Shown in pieces: positions 31,669 to 40,420 of a stretch of 64,000 nucleotides of DNA; the stretch's first letter is position 1; every line of letters starts with the position of its first letter. The stretch comes from an uncultured Phascolarctobacterium sp. (GTDB lineage: Bacteria > Bacillota > Negativicutes > Acidaminococcales > Acidaminococcaceae): assembly GCA_900545535.1 (NCBI GenBank), contig UQZN01000001.1, positions 62,001 through 126,000 of the forward strand, in the 5' to 3' direction. The notes beneath the pieces are model-generated. The model was not told the origin of the DNA, did not search any database, and was given only the letters and a program-made list of their open reading frames with translations. The translations under genes were made by a program, and so were the position numbers.

Positions 31669-33333
31669 TCAGTGATGTTTTTGCTGCCGTGGACTTTCGC
31701 CGAAGCGGCACTTCGTATCGAGGCTGATTTCAAAAATACGGGTCCAGGGCAAACTTACATCAATGTCGATACCTGTCAGGTAGTAGTTTTTCTTATCACT
31801 GCTGTAAAAAGGCGTCCGTCCAAGATCTCCGTACAGCAACTGAAATTTTTGCCGCTGCAGAAAACCTCGGATAAACGTTTCGGCATAAAATTTATTTGCT
31901 CTCAGGTCAGTTGGTGTATAGCCTTTTAATTTAAGCAAGGTAGTCAACTGTGCGTGCATTAATTTCTGATAAGCATAATCATCAAGTAAACGTTCAACGG
32001 TAAAGCTCAGATTTTGGGCATAGAGTGCCGGATATTCTGACTGCGGCAGTCTGTGCAGCTGCCCGACAAACAGTGTAGCCTGACTGAGGGCTGTTCCCAG
32101 GGAATTACTAAGTGTATTCCAGCCGGAAAAAGCTGTAAGTCGGTTAAGCGGGACCTTCGCGTCTAAAAGCTGCGGTACTAAAAGCTCATTTGCTGTATAA
32201 TTGGCTGTCAGATCTACCAGAGCGACATGGCGGCTGGAAGCCAGCAGAGTACTGAGTTTTTTCAGCATGGCTTTAGTAGGAGAATTATCATCGTCACCGC
32301 AGTGTACGAATAAAATAAAGTCCGCTTCAGCGGCGTCATCTGTAAGCCGGCCATTGATAAAACTTACTTTGTCCCTGATACTGGCGTCAACAGAACAGGG
32401 CATATAGGGCATGATTTTGGCTGCCACTTTAGGTGAAGAATATTCGACAAAGATCCGCGGCTGAAAATTATGCAGTTTATTATAATATCTGGTCAGCAGC
32501 AATGAAGCAATCTCATCGGCACCGCTGGTAATAAGGCCTCTGGAACCTAAGCCGGCATGCTCCATGTAAGCGCGGACATGGTTGGCGTTACGATTGGGCA
32601 GGCCGAAGGGCTGAGCATCGTCCTGGCCGATAACCAATGTCAGTTCATCATCTGCCGCCAACTGGACCAGTTTTTTGTTAAAACTGTCGTTGTCAGTATA
32701 CAGGTTACTGTATTTGGTTTTAATGTCATCCGGTATGCGGGCGTCGATTTCCAGCAGCTGTTCGGTAAAGTAAGGATCACCAAAGGTTTCTGCCATATCC
32801 TTTAAAGTTGCATAACGCATCAGATGCCATTGATACCAGCTGTCGGGAATCAGCTGATCGCTGACCAGCAGTCGGGGAATAACGGAAAAAACGGCCATAT
32901 CGATTTGAGGATTATGCTTGCGCTGCTTGTTGACAAAAGCCAGAAAGTTTGCTTCATCGTCAGGTGTGCCAAGTGGCACACGTGAGGCCAGCAGGCTGCC
33001 GTGCACTAAAAGATCAGCCGACAGAATTGCCGCCTGCTGCTGCGGCAGTTCCTCTTGCAGCCACTGAAAGAGTTTTTCTTTATCAGCAGGTGTGTTATAA
33101 TTGTCAAGAAGTTCCTGCGGTGGTGTTATCACATTTATGGAAGCCAGTGCTCCCAGTTTGCGAACCATAGCGGTACATGGGGGTCGGCTGTCTAACGGTA
33201 CAAGCAATAGTGAAGTATCTGTTTTGACGGCCTGTGGCGTAAATGGGACAGTTGTAGGCATACCGCCAAATAATTTATAAAAATAGGCGCAGAGTAGCAG
33301 TAATACAAGCAAAATAAATTTTTTCCTGTTCAT
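31669..33333 (-). CDS. DUF4127 family protein, membrane-anchored paralogue
   Basis: A 554-residue DUF4127 protein, paralogous to the one at 2319-3908. The N-terminus (MNRKKFILLVLLLLCAYFYK) is a signal anchor or signal peptide. The family start SLLLVPLDSRPPCTAMV follows, then ILSADLLVHGSLLASR, VIGQDDAQPFGLPNRN, ITSGADEIASLLLTR and the SGWNTLSNSLGTAL segment, all parallel to the first copy (STDSLIYGGL, GKDDNAPLSH, YNGWNTADNTVG). The conserved D-D and N residues could be catalytic, but no reaction is established. It is probably at the cell envelope. It is divergent from rsmD and ends just before the terminator at 31630. Confidence 0.8.
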   Translation of the reverse strand: MNRKKFILLVLLLLCAYFYKLFGGMPTTVPFTPQAVKTDTSLLLVPLDSRPPCTAMVRKLGALASINVITPPQELLDNYNTPADKEKLFQWLQEELPQQQAAILSADLLVHGSLLASRVPLGTPDDEANFLAFVNKQRKHNPQIDMAVFSVIPRLLVSDQLIPDSWYQWHLMRYATLKDMAETFGDPYFTEQLLEIDARIPDDIKTKYSNLYTDNDSFNKKLVQLAADDELTLVIGQDDAQPFGLPNRNANHVRAYMEHAGLGSRGLITSGADEIASLLLTRYYNKLHNFQPRIFVEYSSPKVAAKIMPYMPCSVDASIRDKVSFINGRLTDDAAEADFILFVHCGDDDNSPTKAMLKKLSTLLASSRHVALVDLTANYTANELLVPQLLDAKVPLNRLTAFSGWNTLSNSLGTALSQATLFVGQLHRLPQSEYPALYAQNLSFTVERLLDDYAYQKLMHAQLTTLLKLKGYTPTDLRANKFYAETFIRGFLQRQKFQLLYGDLGRTPFYSSDKKNYYLTGIDIDVSLPWTRIFEISLDTKCRFGESPRQQKHH

Positions 33334-33393
33334 AGGCTGTCTCCTTTGCCGTTCTTATTATACTTATTATATTACAGATGCGGAGTTTTTTGA

Positions 33394-33951
33394 ATGCGGA
33401 TAATTACGGGAAAGGCACGAGGATTGAAATTGACCGTGCCCAAAAATATGGACGTGCGCCCTACTGCCGACAGGGTCAAAGAATCCCTGTTCAATATTAT
33501 TGGCACTAAGATTATCGGAGCGCGTGTGCTGGATCTGTTTGCGGGTACGGGTAATTTGGGCTTGGAGGCCTGGAGCCGCGGCGCTGCAGCTGTTACCTTT
33601 ATTGACGAAAGCAGGGAGTCGCTGCGCCTGGTACAAAGTAATATCTCAAAATGCCATGCCGAGGACGATGTGCAGGTGATAAAAGGCAGTGCGGTGAAGG
33701 TTATCGAAAGTCTGCATCGTCAGGGCGCAGGTTTTGATTTTGCCTTCTGTGACCCTCCTTATAATAAAGGATGGGTTCAGAAAGTTCTGTTGAAGCTGGA
33801 GCTGTTCCCTGTTCTTGATGACGGCGGCTATTTGATCGTCGAGCATGCCAAACATGACGAAATCGGAAGTTTGGCAGCGTGTTTTGAACTTGTGCGCCAG
33901 GAAACCTATGGTGAAACTTTACTTTCGTTTATAAGATTTGCCAAGGTATAA
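33394..33951 (+). CDS. rsmD: 16S rRNA (guanine966-N2)-methyltransferase
   Basis: A SAM-dependent enzyme that methylates N2 of G966 in 16S rRNA. The 185 residues are typical: MRIITGKARGLKL at the start, VRPTADRVKESLFNII, the SAM loop VLDLFAGTGNLGLEA near residue 45-60, and the catalytic motif DPPY (FAFCDPPYNKGW). The gene opens a small cluster with coaD and a coiled-coil gene, the common Firmicute arrangement rsmD-coaD. The ATG is only weakly preceded by GGAG. Confidence 0.95.
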   Translation: MRIITGKARGLKLTVPKNMDVRPTADRVKESLFNIIGTKIIGARVLDLFAGTGNLGLEAWSRGAAAVTFIDESRESLRLVQSNISKCHAEDDVQVIKGSAVKVIESLHRQGAGFDFAFCDPPYNKGWVQKVLLKLELFPVLDDGGYLIVEHAKHDEIGSLAACFELVRQETYGETLLSFIRFAKV

Positions 33952-34079
33952 CAAAATGTTGTAAAATAATAAAGTAAATTTGTAAGAAACTAGCAGGAAT
34001 ACAGAAAAGTACGTCGAATAAGGAACAAGATAATTGAATTTATGACCAGACTGCGTTGCAGCTTCTAGGAGGTTAAACA

Positions 34080-34568
34080 GTGCGTAGAGCGATCTGTCCG
34101 GGCAGTTTTGACCCGGTTACTAATGGCCACCTCGATATTTTTGAACGGGCGAGCCAAATGTTTGACGAGATCATTATCAGCGTTTTTCATAACCCGGGTA
34201 AAGATAAAGCGATGTTCACCATGGAAGAAAGGGTAGAAATGCTCCGGGATGCTACCAAACATATCCCTAATGCAAAAGTAACCTGTTTTTCCGGTCTTTT
34301 AAACGAATTCTGCAAGCAGGAAAAAGCTCCTTTTATCGTGAGGGGCTTACGTGCGTTTTCTGATTTTGAATATGAATTTCAGCGTGCGCTGCTCATAAAG
34401 AAAATAGACAATAACTTAGAAACAGTCTTTATTATGACTAATGCTAATTACTCTTTTTTAAGTTCATCTGGAATAAGAGAGTTGGCAACTTTTGGCGGCT
34501 GTATCCACGGTCTTGTGCCCGAATGTGTGGAAGACCGGATCAAGAGCCTTGTTATAAGCAAAGAATAA
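34080..34568 (+). CDS. coaD: Phosphopantetheine adenylyltransferase
   Basis: It catalyses the fourth step of coenzyme A synthesis, adenylating 4'-phosphopantetheine with ATP. The 162 residues carry the nucleotidyltransferase motif PGSFDPVTNGHLDI (T-x-G-H), RGLRAFSDFEYEFQ and the C-terminal YSFLSSSGIRELA. The start is GTG at 34080 with AGGAGG eight bases upstream. It follows rsmD after about 130 bases. CoA made here feeds the acyl-carrier chemistry encoded further down. Confidence 0.97.
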   Translation: MRRAICPGSFDPVTNGHLDIFERASQMFDEIIISVFHNPGKDKAMFTMEERVEMLRDATKHIPNAKVTCFSGLLNEFCKQEKAPFIVRGLRAFSDFEYEFQRALLIKKIDNNLETVFIMTNANYSFLSSSGIRELATFGGCIHGLVPECVEDRIKSLVISKE

Positions 34569-34590
34569 TAGTAGAAAGAGGTTGAGTTTG

Positions 34591-35199
34591 ATGATGATTG
34601 ATAGAAGTACCAGTGCGACTTTAGACAGGATTTTTGATGAAATGTATAACCTTATTTCCGAGGCTAACCGTATCCCTCTCACTGATAAGATCATTATCGA
34701 GGAAAGCGATCTGGCCGGTATTCTGGATGATTTAAAAGAAGCGATTCCCAAAGAAGTCAAAAGCGCTACCAGACTGCTTGAAGAACAAAAAGCAATCGTC
34801 ACCAAGGCTCATGAAGAAGCCGATAATATTGTTTTGCAGGCTAAAACCGAAGCTGACCGCATTTTAGAATTGGCAAAATCTGAATCTGAACGTCTGATGC
34901 GTCAGGAAGAAATTTCCAAACAGGCAGAAGCCTTTGCTGAAGACGTGAAGAGTACCGCTCTGCGTAATCAGCAGGAAATGAAGGATGAGGCCGACGCTTA
35001 TGTTGAACGTGTCAAACACGACGTACTGCAATATGCAGATGATATGCTGGGTTATTTAAGCGGCAGTCTGCAATCTGCATTGCAGGCCGTAAATGATAAC
35101 CGTGCTTCCGTCAATGCCGAACGTGAAAGCGTTCTGTCCACACGCCCGCAGCGTGATATGGAAATGTTGGCAATGGAAGAAGAAGAGGACGAAGAATAA
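34591..35199 (+). CDS. Coiled-coil protein of unknown function
   Basis: A 202-residue, charged, mostly helical protein. Residues ~50-160 have long heptad-like Ala/Glu/Lys runs (EEADNIVLQAKTEADRILE, RQEEISKQAEAFAEDVK), a coiled coil resembling V-ATPase subunit H or DivIVA-type helices. The C-terminus ends in a run of Glu/Asp (MEEEEDEE). No catalytic motif is visible. It follows coaD by 22 bases and ends at a terminator, and a similar gene is found at this place in related genomes (from memory). The ATG at 34591 is chosen for its distance from GAGG; a TTG at 34582 is possible. Confidence 0.75.
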   Translation: MMIDRSTSATLDRIFDEMYNLISEANRIPLTDKIIIEESDLAGILDDLKEAIPKEVKSATRLLEEQKAIVTKAHEEADNIVLQAKTEADRILELAKSESERLMRQEEISKQAEAFAEDVKSTALRNQQEMKDEADAYVERVKHDVLQYADDMLGYLSGSLQSALQAVNDNRASVNAERESVLSTRPQRDMEMLAMEEEEDEE

Positions 35200-35210
35200 A
35201 TTAAAAAATC

Positions 35211-35238
35211 AAGCCTTCCGCTTATGCGGAAGGCTTTT
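35211..35238. terminator. Bidirectional terminator
   Basis: AAGCCTTCCGC-TTAT-GCGGAAGGCTT with T-run, between the coiled-coil gene and convergent tmcAL. Confidence 0.92.
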
Positions 35239-35255
35239 TGCTTTATTAAGTTTTA

Positions 35256-36473
35256 TTATTTTTGAATGTAGATCGGTGAAACAGTATAGTCGTTGTTGTA
35301 CTGCGGCTGATGGTTCTTTTGCAGCAGCGTCAGCAGATTAGTTGCTGCAATATCGACGGACAACTGCTGCTCGACTTTTTCACCATATTTTTCCAGCACA
35401 TTGCGGCCCAGCTTGATAATTACAGGCAGCTGTGCTGAATCCTGCATTTCTTTCAGTAGCTCGCGCCCACGGTCATTAAATGCTAAAACACGAATGTAAG
35501 CAGGTTCCTGGGCATTATCAAACATCGCCCTGTATTGCTGCAGTAAAAGCTGCATAAGCAGCCTTCTGACACGGGAAGCAGGGTAACGCTTGGTAACTGT
35601 AGCGCTGACAACGTCCTGGAACGTATTACAGGAGGCAGCTTCGGCCAGGCGATTCTCGAGCCCTTCGCTGCACTGGCAGGCGGCTGCTATCTGTGCCGGA
35701 GTCAAAGAACGCAGTTTGTATAAAAGCAGATGGTTCAGGATTTTATCACTGATATCCATACGGTACTGCAAATCAGCTTCGCGCAGCAGCTGCGCCGTAG
35801 TTGCAGGAACAGTGCTGAGCAGCGCTTCGTCGATGCCATAACCGCGGTAATGCTCGCGAATTGCCGTCGCCCCGGCAATCGGGCCGTTGATGGTCTTATC
35901 TTTGTAACCGCTGCCGCGGCGTTTGACGACAACTGGTTCTATTTCATAACCGCCGTGTAAAAGCTGGCGGCAGTATTCCAAAGCCAGAATATTGTTGGGA
36001 TGCCCGGCGATCGTAAGCATTGAAGGATCTTCAGACAGAGTAAGCTCTAACGCTTTGGCATAACTGTGCCCTTCGTCCAGATAGTGATGCAGAGCGTCCT
36101 GAAAAACAGGCTCGTTTAAAAATTCTGCAGTCAGCATCAATTGTTTGGAATTAGCGGCTTCAGCGCCGAAAGCAAGGTGTGATACCATACCTGTAGCAGC
36201 CAGTAATTTTACAGCACCGGCAGCAAAAAATTCTGCACTGCGGCAGGTGAAAACTGTCGGCAGCTCTAAAATCAGATCGACGCCGCCTAAAACAGCCATT
36301 CTGGCACGGGTCCATTTGTCAGTCAGGGCAGGTAAGCCGCGCTGTACAAGGCTGCCGCTCATAACGGCAATGATAGGACGGTTGCCTGCTATACGCTTTG
36401 CTTCACGCAGATGATGGGCATGGCCATTGTGGAAAGGATTATATTCTGCTACGATTCCTATTGCTTTGCTCAT
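35256..36473 (-). CDS. tmcAL: tRNA-Met cytidine acetate ligase
   Basis: TmcAL activates acetate with ATP and makes N4-acetylcytidine at the wobble base of elongator tRNA-Met. The 405 residues start with the family motif GIVAEYNPFHNGHAHHL, with the HIGH-like H15-N-G-H18. GSLVQRGLPALTDKWTRA and KRRGSGYKDKTI follow. It is of usual length. The gene is convergent with the rsmD-coaD cluster and divergent from ackA, which is notable because ackA is also an acetate enzyme; whether this matters is unknown. Confidence 0.93.
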   Translation of the reverse strand: MSKAIGIVAEYNPFHNGHAHHLREAKRIAGNRPIIAVMSGSLVQRGLPALTDKWTRARMAVLGGVDLILELPTVFTCRSAEFFAAGAVKLLAATGMVSHLAFGAEAANSKQLMLTAEFLNEPVFQDALHHYLDEGHSYAKALELTLSEDPSMLTIAGHPNNILALEYCRQLLHGGYEIEPVVVKRRGSGYKDKTINGPIAGATAIREHYRGYGIDEALLSTVPATTAQLLREADLQYRMDISDKILNHLLLYKLRSLTPAQIAAACQCSEGLENRLAEAASCNTFQDVVSATVTKRYPASRVRRLLMQLLLQQYRAMFDNAQEPAYIRVLAFNDRGRELLKEMQDSAQLPVIIKLGRNVLEKYGEKVEQQLSVDIAATNLLTLLQKNHQPQYNNDYTVSPIYIQK

Positions 36474-36594
36474 TCATGTTCTCCCTCATTTGTAATGTTT
36501 ATACTAGCGATTATCATCTAAATAGTGTATACTATATGATATAATAAAATGTGCTGGAAGCGCAAGCTAAATTTTGCACAAATGGAGGAAAACT

Positions 36595-37803
36595 GTGATT
36601 ATTTTTGTTGTCAACTGCGGTAGCTCCTCAATTAAATATCAGCTTCTTAATATGGACGGCGAACAGGTGTTGGCTAAAGGTTTGATCGAGCGGATAGGAA
36701 TGGAAGGTTCGGTACTTAAACATACGCCTACTGGTAAATATACTGTAGATATCAGCGCCGATATACCTGATCATTCCGTCGGTATCCAGATGGCGCTGGA
36801 CGCCCTGACCAATGAAGAATATGGCGTCATTGACAGTATGGATGAAATTGATGCCGTTGGACATCGTGTAGTCCACGGCGGTGAACGGTTTACCGACTCG
36901 GTACTGATTACGGACGACGTTTTGAATGGTATCGAAGCCTGCGCTGAAATCGCACCGCTGCACAATCCGCCGAATTTATACGGTATTAAAGCCTGTATGC
37001 GTCTGATGTATAATACACCTCAGGTAGCCGTTTTTGATACTGCCTTCCATCAGACTATGCCGAAAATTGCCTATCTATATGGCCTGCCTTATGAAATGTA
37101 TGTCAAATACGGACTGCGCCGTTATGGTTTTCACGGCACTTCCCATAAATATGTGGCCCAGCAGGCTGCTGAAATGATGGGCGAGCATATGAGCGACCTG
37201 CGCTTTATCACCTGTCATCTGGGTAATGGCGCCAGTATTGCCGCGATCAAATATGGCAAATCCATTGATACCAGTATGGGCTATACGCCGCTGGAAGGTC
37301 TTGTAATGGGTACCCGCTCCGGTGAGATCGATCCTGCGATCATTCCTTTTTTGATGGAAAAAGAAAATATGAACGCTCAGCAGATCGACGATTATCTGAA
37401 TCGCCGCAGCGGTATTTTGGGTATCTCCGGTTTGTCCAGCGACTTCCGTGATCTGGAAAGCGCCGCTAACCGTGGTGACGAACGCAGTCAGCTGGCTATC
37501 GACATCTTCGCCTACAAGGTCAAAAAATATATTGGCGGTTATGTTGCCGCAATGGGCGGCGTTGATGCCATTATTTTTACAGCTGGATTGGGAGAAAATT
37601 CTCCGTTTATGCGTGATAAGATCTGTAATGGCCTGGAATATCTCGGCACCCGGATCGACCCTGAACTGAACAAGCTGCGCGGCAAGCAAATGGAAATCAG
37701 CATTAAAAGGGCACGTGTCAAGATCTTTGTGATTCCAACAAATGAAGAGCTTGTCATTGCCCGTGATACTCTGAATATCTGCCGCCGCATCATTAAATTA
37801 TAA
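36595..37803 (+). CDS. ackA: Acetate kinase
   Basis: It interconverts acetate + ATP and acetyl phosphate + ADP, in a fermenter mainly to gain ATP. The 402 residues carry the ASKHA motifs: VVNCGSSSIKYQL at the N-terminus, GHRVVHGG, FDTAFHQTMP, RRYGFHGTSHKY, HLGNGASIAAI and GLGENSP. The GTG at 36595 follows TGGAGGA by five to six bases and gives the standard N-terminus; an in-frame TTG seven codons earlier is not supported. No pta gene is adjacent. Confidence 0.97.
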   Translation: MIIFVVNCGSSSIKYQLLNMDGEQVLAKGLIERIGMEGSVLKHTPTGKYTVDISADIPDHSVGIQMALDALTNEEYGVIDSMDEIDAVGHRVVHGGERFTDSVLITDDVLNGIEACAEIAPLHNPPNLYGIKACMRLMYNTPQVAVFDTAFHQTMPKIAYLYGLPYEMYVKYGLRRYGFHGTSHKYVAQQAAEMMGEHMSDLRFITCHLGNGASIAAIKYGKSIDTSMGYTPLEGLVMGTRSGEIDPAIIPFLMEKENMNAQQIDDYLNRRSGILGISGLSSDFRDLESAANRGDERSQLAIDIFAYKVKKYIGGYVAAMGGVDAIIFTAGLGENSPFMRDKICNGLEYLGTRIDPELNKLRGKQMEISIKRARVKIFVIPTNEELVIARDTLNICRRIIKL

Positions 37804-37822
37804 TAAAAGTTACGCTTTTTTC

Positions 37823-37851
37823 TTGACAAAGATTTAGAGCATCGCTATAAT
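37823..37851 (+). promoter_or_regulatory. Promoter of yceD-rpmF
   Basis: TTGACA (37823-37828), 17-base spacer, TATAAT (37846-37851). Confidence 0.9.
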
Positions 37852-37869
37852 TGATACGATTGGTGAAAT

Positions 37870-38373
37870 ATGATAAAGATAAATGTCGCAGAAATCAAGA
37901 AAAGACTGGTCGGTAAAAAAGACTTTTCCTATGAGCTGAAACCAGCTGAACTGAACATTACTGAAGCAGATCTGCCGATAGCAGGAACGGTGACCGTAAA
38001 AGGCACGATATCCAATGCCGGCGATGTTTTGCTTTTGGAAGCTACGGTTGAAGCCAGGGTCAACAGGACCTGCGGACGCTGCCTTAAAGCCTTTACAGGT
38101 AAGAGTACGGCTGAAGTATTGGAAAAATTCTATCCGGCAAGTGCTGAGAATATCGAAAATGATGCTTTTATTTATGAATCCGATATCGTCGATCTGACGG
38201 AACCGATTCGTGAAAGTCTCCTGCTGGCAGAGCCTCTTCAAGCTTTGTGCAGGATCGATTGTCAGGGCTTGTGTCCGGTCTGCGGCGCCGATAGAAACGA
38301 AGGCGACTGCGGCTGTGATACTACCACAGTCGATCCCAGGTTGGCGGCATTAAAGCAATTCATCAAAAATTAA
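37870..38373 (+). CDS. yceD: YceD/DUF177 family protein
   Basis: A 167-residue protein of the YceD (DUF177) family, almost always encoded before rpmF; in plants a relative is needed for 23S rRNA accumulation, so a role in large-subunit assembly is likely. Visible features are the cysteine pair in NRTCGRCLKAF and a second cluster LCPVCGADRNEGDCGCD, which together could bind zinc. The start lies only 19 bases from the -10 box, so the leader is very short. It is co-transcribed with rpmF. Confidence 0.92.
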   Translation: MIKINVAEIKKRLVGKKDFSYELKPAELNITEADLPIAGTVTVKGTISNAGDVLLLEATVEARVNRTCGRCLKAFTGKSTAEVLEKFYPASAENIENDAFIYESDIVDLTEPIRESLLLAEPLQALCRIDCQGLCPVCGADRNEGDCGCDTTTVDPRLAALKQFIKN

Positions 38374-38408
38374 ATTTACATTCATTAGCTTGAGGAGGTG
38401 TATCAAAG

Positions 38409-38588
38409 ATGGCAGTACCAAAGAGAAAAATGTCCAAAGCTCGCCGCGATTCCCGTCGTGCGAACTGGAAACTTACAGTTCCTGGCTTAGTCGAATGTCC
38501 GCAATGTCATGAGATGAAAATGCCGCATCGCGTTTGTACCGAATGTGGTTATTACAACGGCAAACAAGTTATCGTTAAAGAACAATAA
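38409..38588 (+). CDS. rpmF: Ribosomal protein L32
   Basis: L32 of the large ribosomal subunit, 59 residues. It starts MAVPKRKMSKARRDSRRANW and has a four-cysteine zinc ribbon, C-P-Q-C and C-T-E-C. GAGGAGGTG lies upstream of the ATG. It follows yceD after 35 bases and ends at a strong terminator. Read-through toward fapR cannot be excluded, as these genes are one operon in many bacteria. Confidence 0.98.
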   Translation: MAVPKRKMSKARRDSRRANWKLTVPGLVECPQCHEMKMPHRVCTECGYYNGKQVIVKEQ

Positions 38589-38600
38589 TCTTGCAGCTTC

Positions 38601-38634
38601 AAATCCCCGTACTTATAAGTACGGGGATTTTTGC
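38601..38634 (+). terminator. rpmF terminator
   Basis: AAATCCCCGTACTT / AAGTACGGGGATTT perfect hairpin with T-run. Confidence 0.93.
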
Positions 38635-38637
38635 TTT

Positions 38638-38654
38638 TTATAGCCTGGTACTAA
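38638..38654. promoter_or_regulatory. Upstream FapR-like box
   Basis: TTATAGCCTGGTACTAA matches 14 of 17 bases of the FapR palindrome as I recall it (TTAGTACCTGGTACTAA). It lies 190 bases before fapR, next to a possible promoter (TTGAGA 38668, TGGTATAAG ending 38699). Confidence 0.6.
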
Positions 38655-38757
38655 CTTTTTGAAGCTGTTGAGAAAAGCTGTGTAAAAATATGGTATAAGT
38701 GAATGTGACTAAGTTGTGAATTATTTAAGAATTTAAGTATTTGATTAAAATTTTTAC

Positions 38758-38786
38758 TTGCTTTTTTTGTTGTTAGCTTTTATAAT
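38758..38786 (+). promoter_or_regulatory. Promoter of the fapR-plsX-fab operon
   Basis: TTGCTT (38758-38763), 17-base spacer, TATAAT (38781-38786). Confidence 0.8.
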
Positions 38787-38797
38787 ACCTCTAGATA

Positions 38798-38814
38798 TTA
38801 ATAGTTGGTACTAA
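38798..38814. promoter_or_regulatory. FapR operator at the transcription start
   Basis: TTAATAGTTGGTACTAA, with a perfect right half (GGTACTAA) and a degenerate left half, placed at about +5 to +21 of the operon promoter. FapR bound here would block transcription until malonyl-CoA releases it. Confidence 0.75.
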
Positions 38815-38828
38815 AGTCGGGTGATAAA

Positions 38829-39401
38829 ATGAATTCTTCCAAAAAAATAATACGGCAGGAGCGTCTGTCTAAGCTGTTGGAACGCAATCCATTTTTGACA
38901 GATGAGCAGCTTGCCAAAGCGCTTGAAGTCAGCATCCAGACTATTCGTTTGGACCGGCTGCGGATGAACATTCCGGAAGTTCGGGAACGTACCCGTCAGA
39001 TGGCTGAAAATGCGCAGACAAAGCTGAAAGCCATTGACAAAAAGGATATCGTCGGCGATCTTATCGATCTGGAATTAAACAAGATTGGTATTTCAATGCT
39101 GAAAATAACGCCGGAAATGGTGCTGGAAAAGACTGGCGTCGCACGTGGCTATTACATGTTTGCGATGGCTAATACTCTGGCCTTGGCCGTAGTAGATGCC
39201 GATGCGGCATTGACAGGCGTTGGTAATGTCAAATATAAGGTTCCTGTCTATGCAGGGGCAACCTTAGTAGCTAAGGCGGAAGTGATCCGCCGTGAGCATG
39301 ATAAATATGTTATCTGGGTCAAAGTTCGCAACAATAACGAAGAAGTGTTCCGCGCTAAATTCATTATTGTATCACTTCCCAACGAAAGGATCGAGAAATA
39401 G
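38829..39401 (+). CDS. fapR: Fatty acid biosynthesis repressor FapR
   Basis: FapR represses fatty acid and phospholipid genes and is released by malonyl-CoA. The 190 residues have an N-terminal DeoR-like helix-turn-helix (LTDEQLAKALEVSIQTIRLD) and a hot-dog effector domain (ARGYYMFAMANTLALAVVDA, then KYKVPVYAGATLVAKAEVIR). The ATG at 38829 follows GGGTGAT. Two candidate FapR boxes precede it, so it probably controls itself and the whole plsX-fab run. Its stop overlaps the plsX start (TAGTG). Confidence 0.95.
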   Translation: MNSSKKIIRQERLSKLLERNPFLTDEQLAKALEVSIQTIRLDRLRMNIPEVRERTRQMAENAQTKLKAIDKKDIVGDLIDLELNKIGISMLKITPEMVLEKTGVARGYYMFAMANTLALAVVDADAALTGVGNVKYKVPVYAGATLVAKAEVIRREHDKYVIWVKVRNNNEEVFRAKFIIVSLPNERIEK

Positions 39402-40420
39402 TGAAAATTGCAGTTGATGTGATGGGGACTGACTATGGACCTCAAGAACTGGTTTTGGGAGCTGTTCAGGCTGTCAGAGCGTATAACTGCGAAGTCGTTC
39501 TCGTAGGCGACTCCGAAATTATCAAAAAACTGCTGGCTGAATATAATGCGGCTGATGAACGAAAGATCACTGTACATCATTCCAGCGAAGTTATCCATAT
39601 GGATGAACATCCAGGTATTGCCGTTAAGACTAAAAAAGATGCGTCCATCGTCGTTGCGACAAAGCTGCTGCGCGATAAAGAATGTGACGCGCTGGTATCA
39701 TCAGGCAGCACAGGAGCGGCAGTTGCCGCAGCTTTGTTCGGACTGGGTCGTATCCGCGGTATCGAACGTCCTGCTATTGCAACTCCGATACCAAGCCTTA
39801 CAGGGACGACTGTAGTTTTAGACAGCGGCGCTAAAGTAGATGCCAAGCCTGAGCATATGGTGCAGAGCGCTATCATGGGAAGCGTTTATGCCGAACTGAT
39901 GCTGAAAATCAAAAATCCGCGCGTGGGACTGCTGAACATTGGCGAAGAAGAAACAAAAGGCAATGAGCAGGCGCTGGCAACCTATCCGCTGCTCAAGGCT
40001 GAAGAACATATCAATTTTGTAGGTAACGTAGAAGGACGCGATATCAATAAAGGTACTGTTGATGTAGTCGTCTGTGACGGGTTTGTCGGCAATGTAGTCC
40101 TTAAGTTTGCAGAAGGGCTTGCAAGTGCTATAATGAAGTTGATGAAAGATGCTATTTTGAATGGCGGCATCCTGGCCAAGCTGGGCGGACTTTTGATCAA
40201 ACCGGCAATGAAAGGCCTGGCCAAGCGTCTTGACCCGGCTGAATATGGCGGCGCGTTGCTTTTGGGAGTTAAAGCTCCTTTTATTATCTGCCACGGCAGC
40301 AGTAAAGCGAAAGCAATCAAAAATGCGATCGGCGTGGCTATAGATTTTGCTGAACGTGATGTAGTTGAACATATCGCCGGCAATATCGTGAAATCAAGAA
40401 AAGGAAACGAGGAACTATAA
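39401..40420 (+). CDS. plsX: Phosphate acyltransferase PlsX
   Basis: It converts acyl-ACP to acyl-phosphate, the first step of phospholipid synthesis in most bacteria; it works with PlsY. The 339 residues begin MKIAVDVMGTDYGP and show DEHPGIAVKTKKDAS, GSTGAAVAAALFGLGRI and DGFVGNVVLKFAEG, as in the family. It starts with GTG, overlapping the fapR stop by one base, and ends directly against fabH, so translation is coupled. Confidence 0.97.
   Translation: MKIAVDVMGTDYGPQELVLGAVQAVRAYNCEVVLVGDSEIIKKLLAEYNAADERKITVHHSSEVIHMDEHPGIAVKTKKDASIVVATKLLRDKECDALVSSGSTGAAVAAALFGLGRIRGIERPAIATPIPSLTGTTVVLDSGAKVDAKPEHMVQSAIMGSVYAELMLKIKNPRVGLLNIGEEETKGNEQALATYPLLKAEEHINFVGNVEGRDINKGTVDVVVCDGFVGNVVLKFAEGLASAIMKLMKDAILNGGILAKLGGLLIKPAMKGLAKRLDPAEYGGALLLGVKAPFIICHGSSKAKAIKNAIGVAIDFAERDVVEHIAGNIVKSRKGNEEL

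Noticed and set aside
31666..31929. Open frame on the plus strand within the second DUF4127 gene
   Set aside because: Starts inside the terminator region, antisense to a complete conserved gene, no family match.
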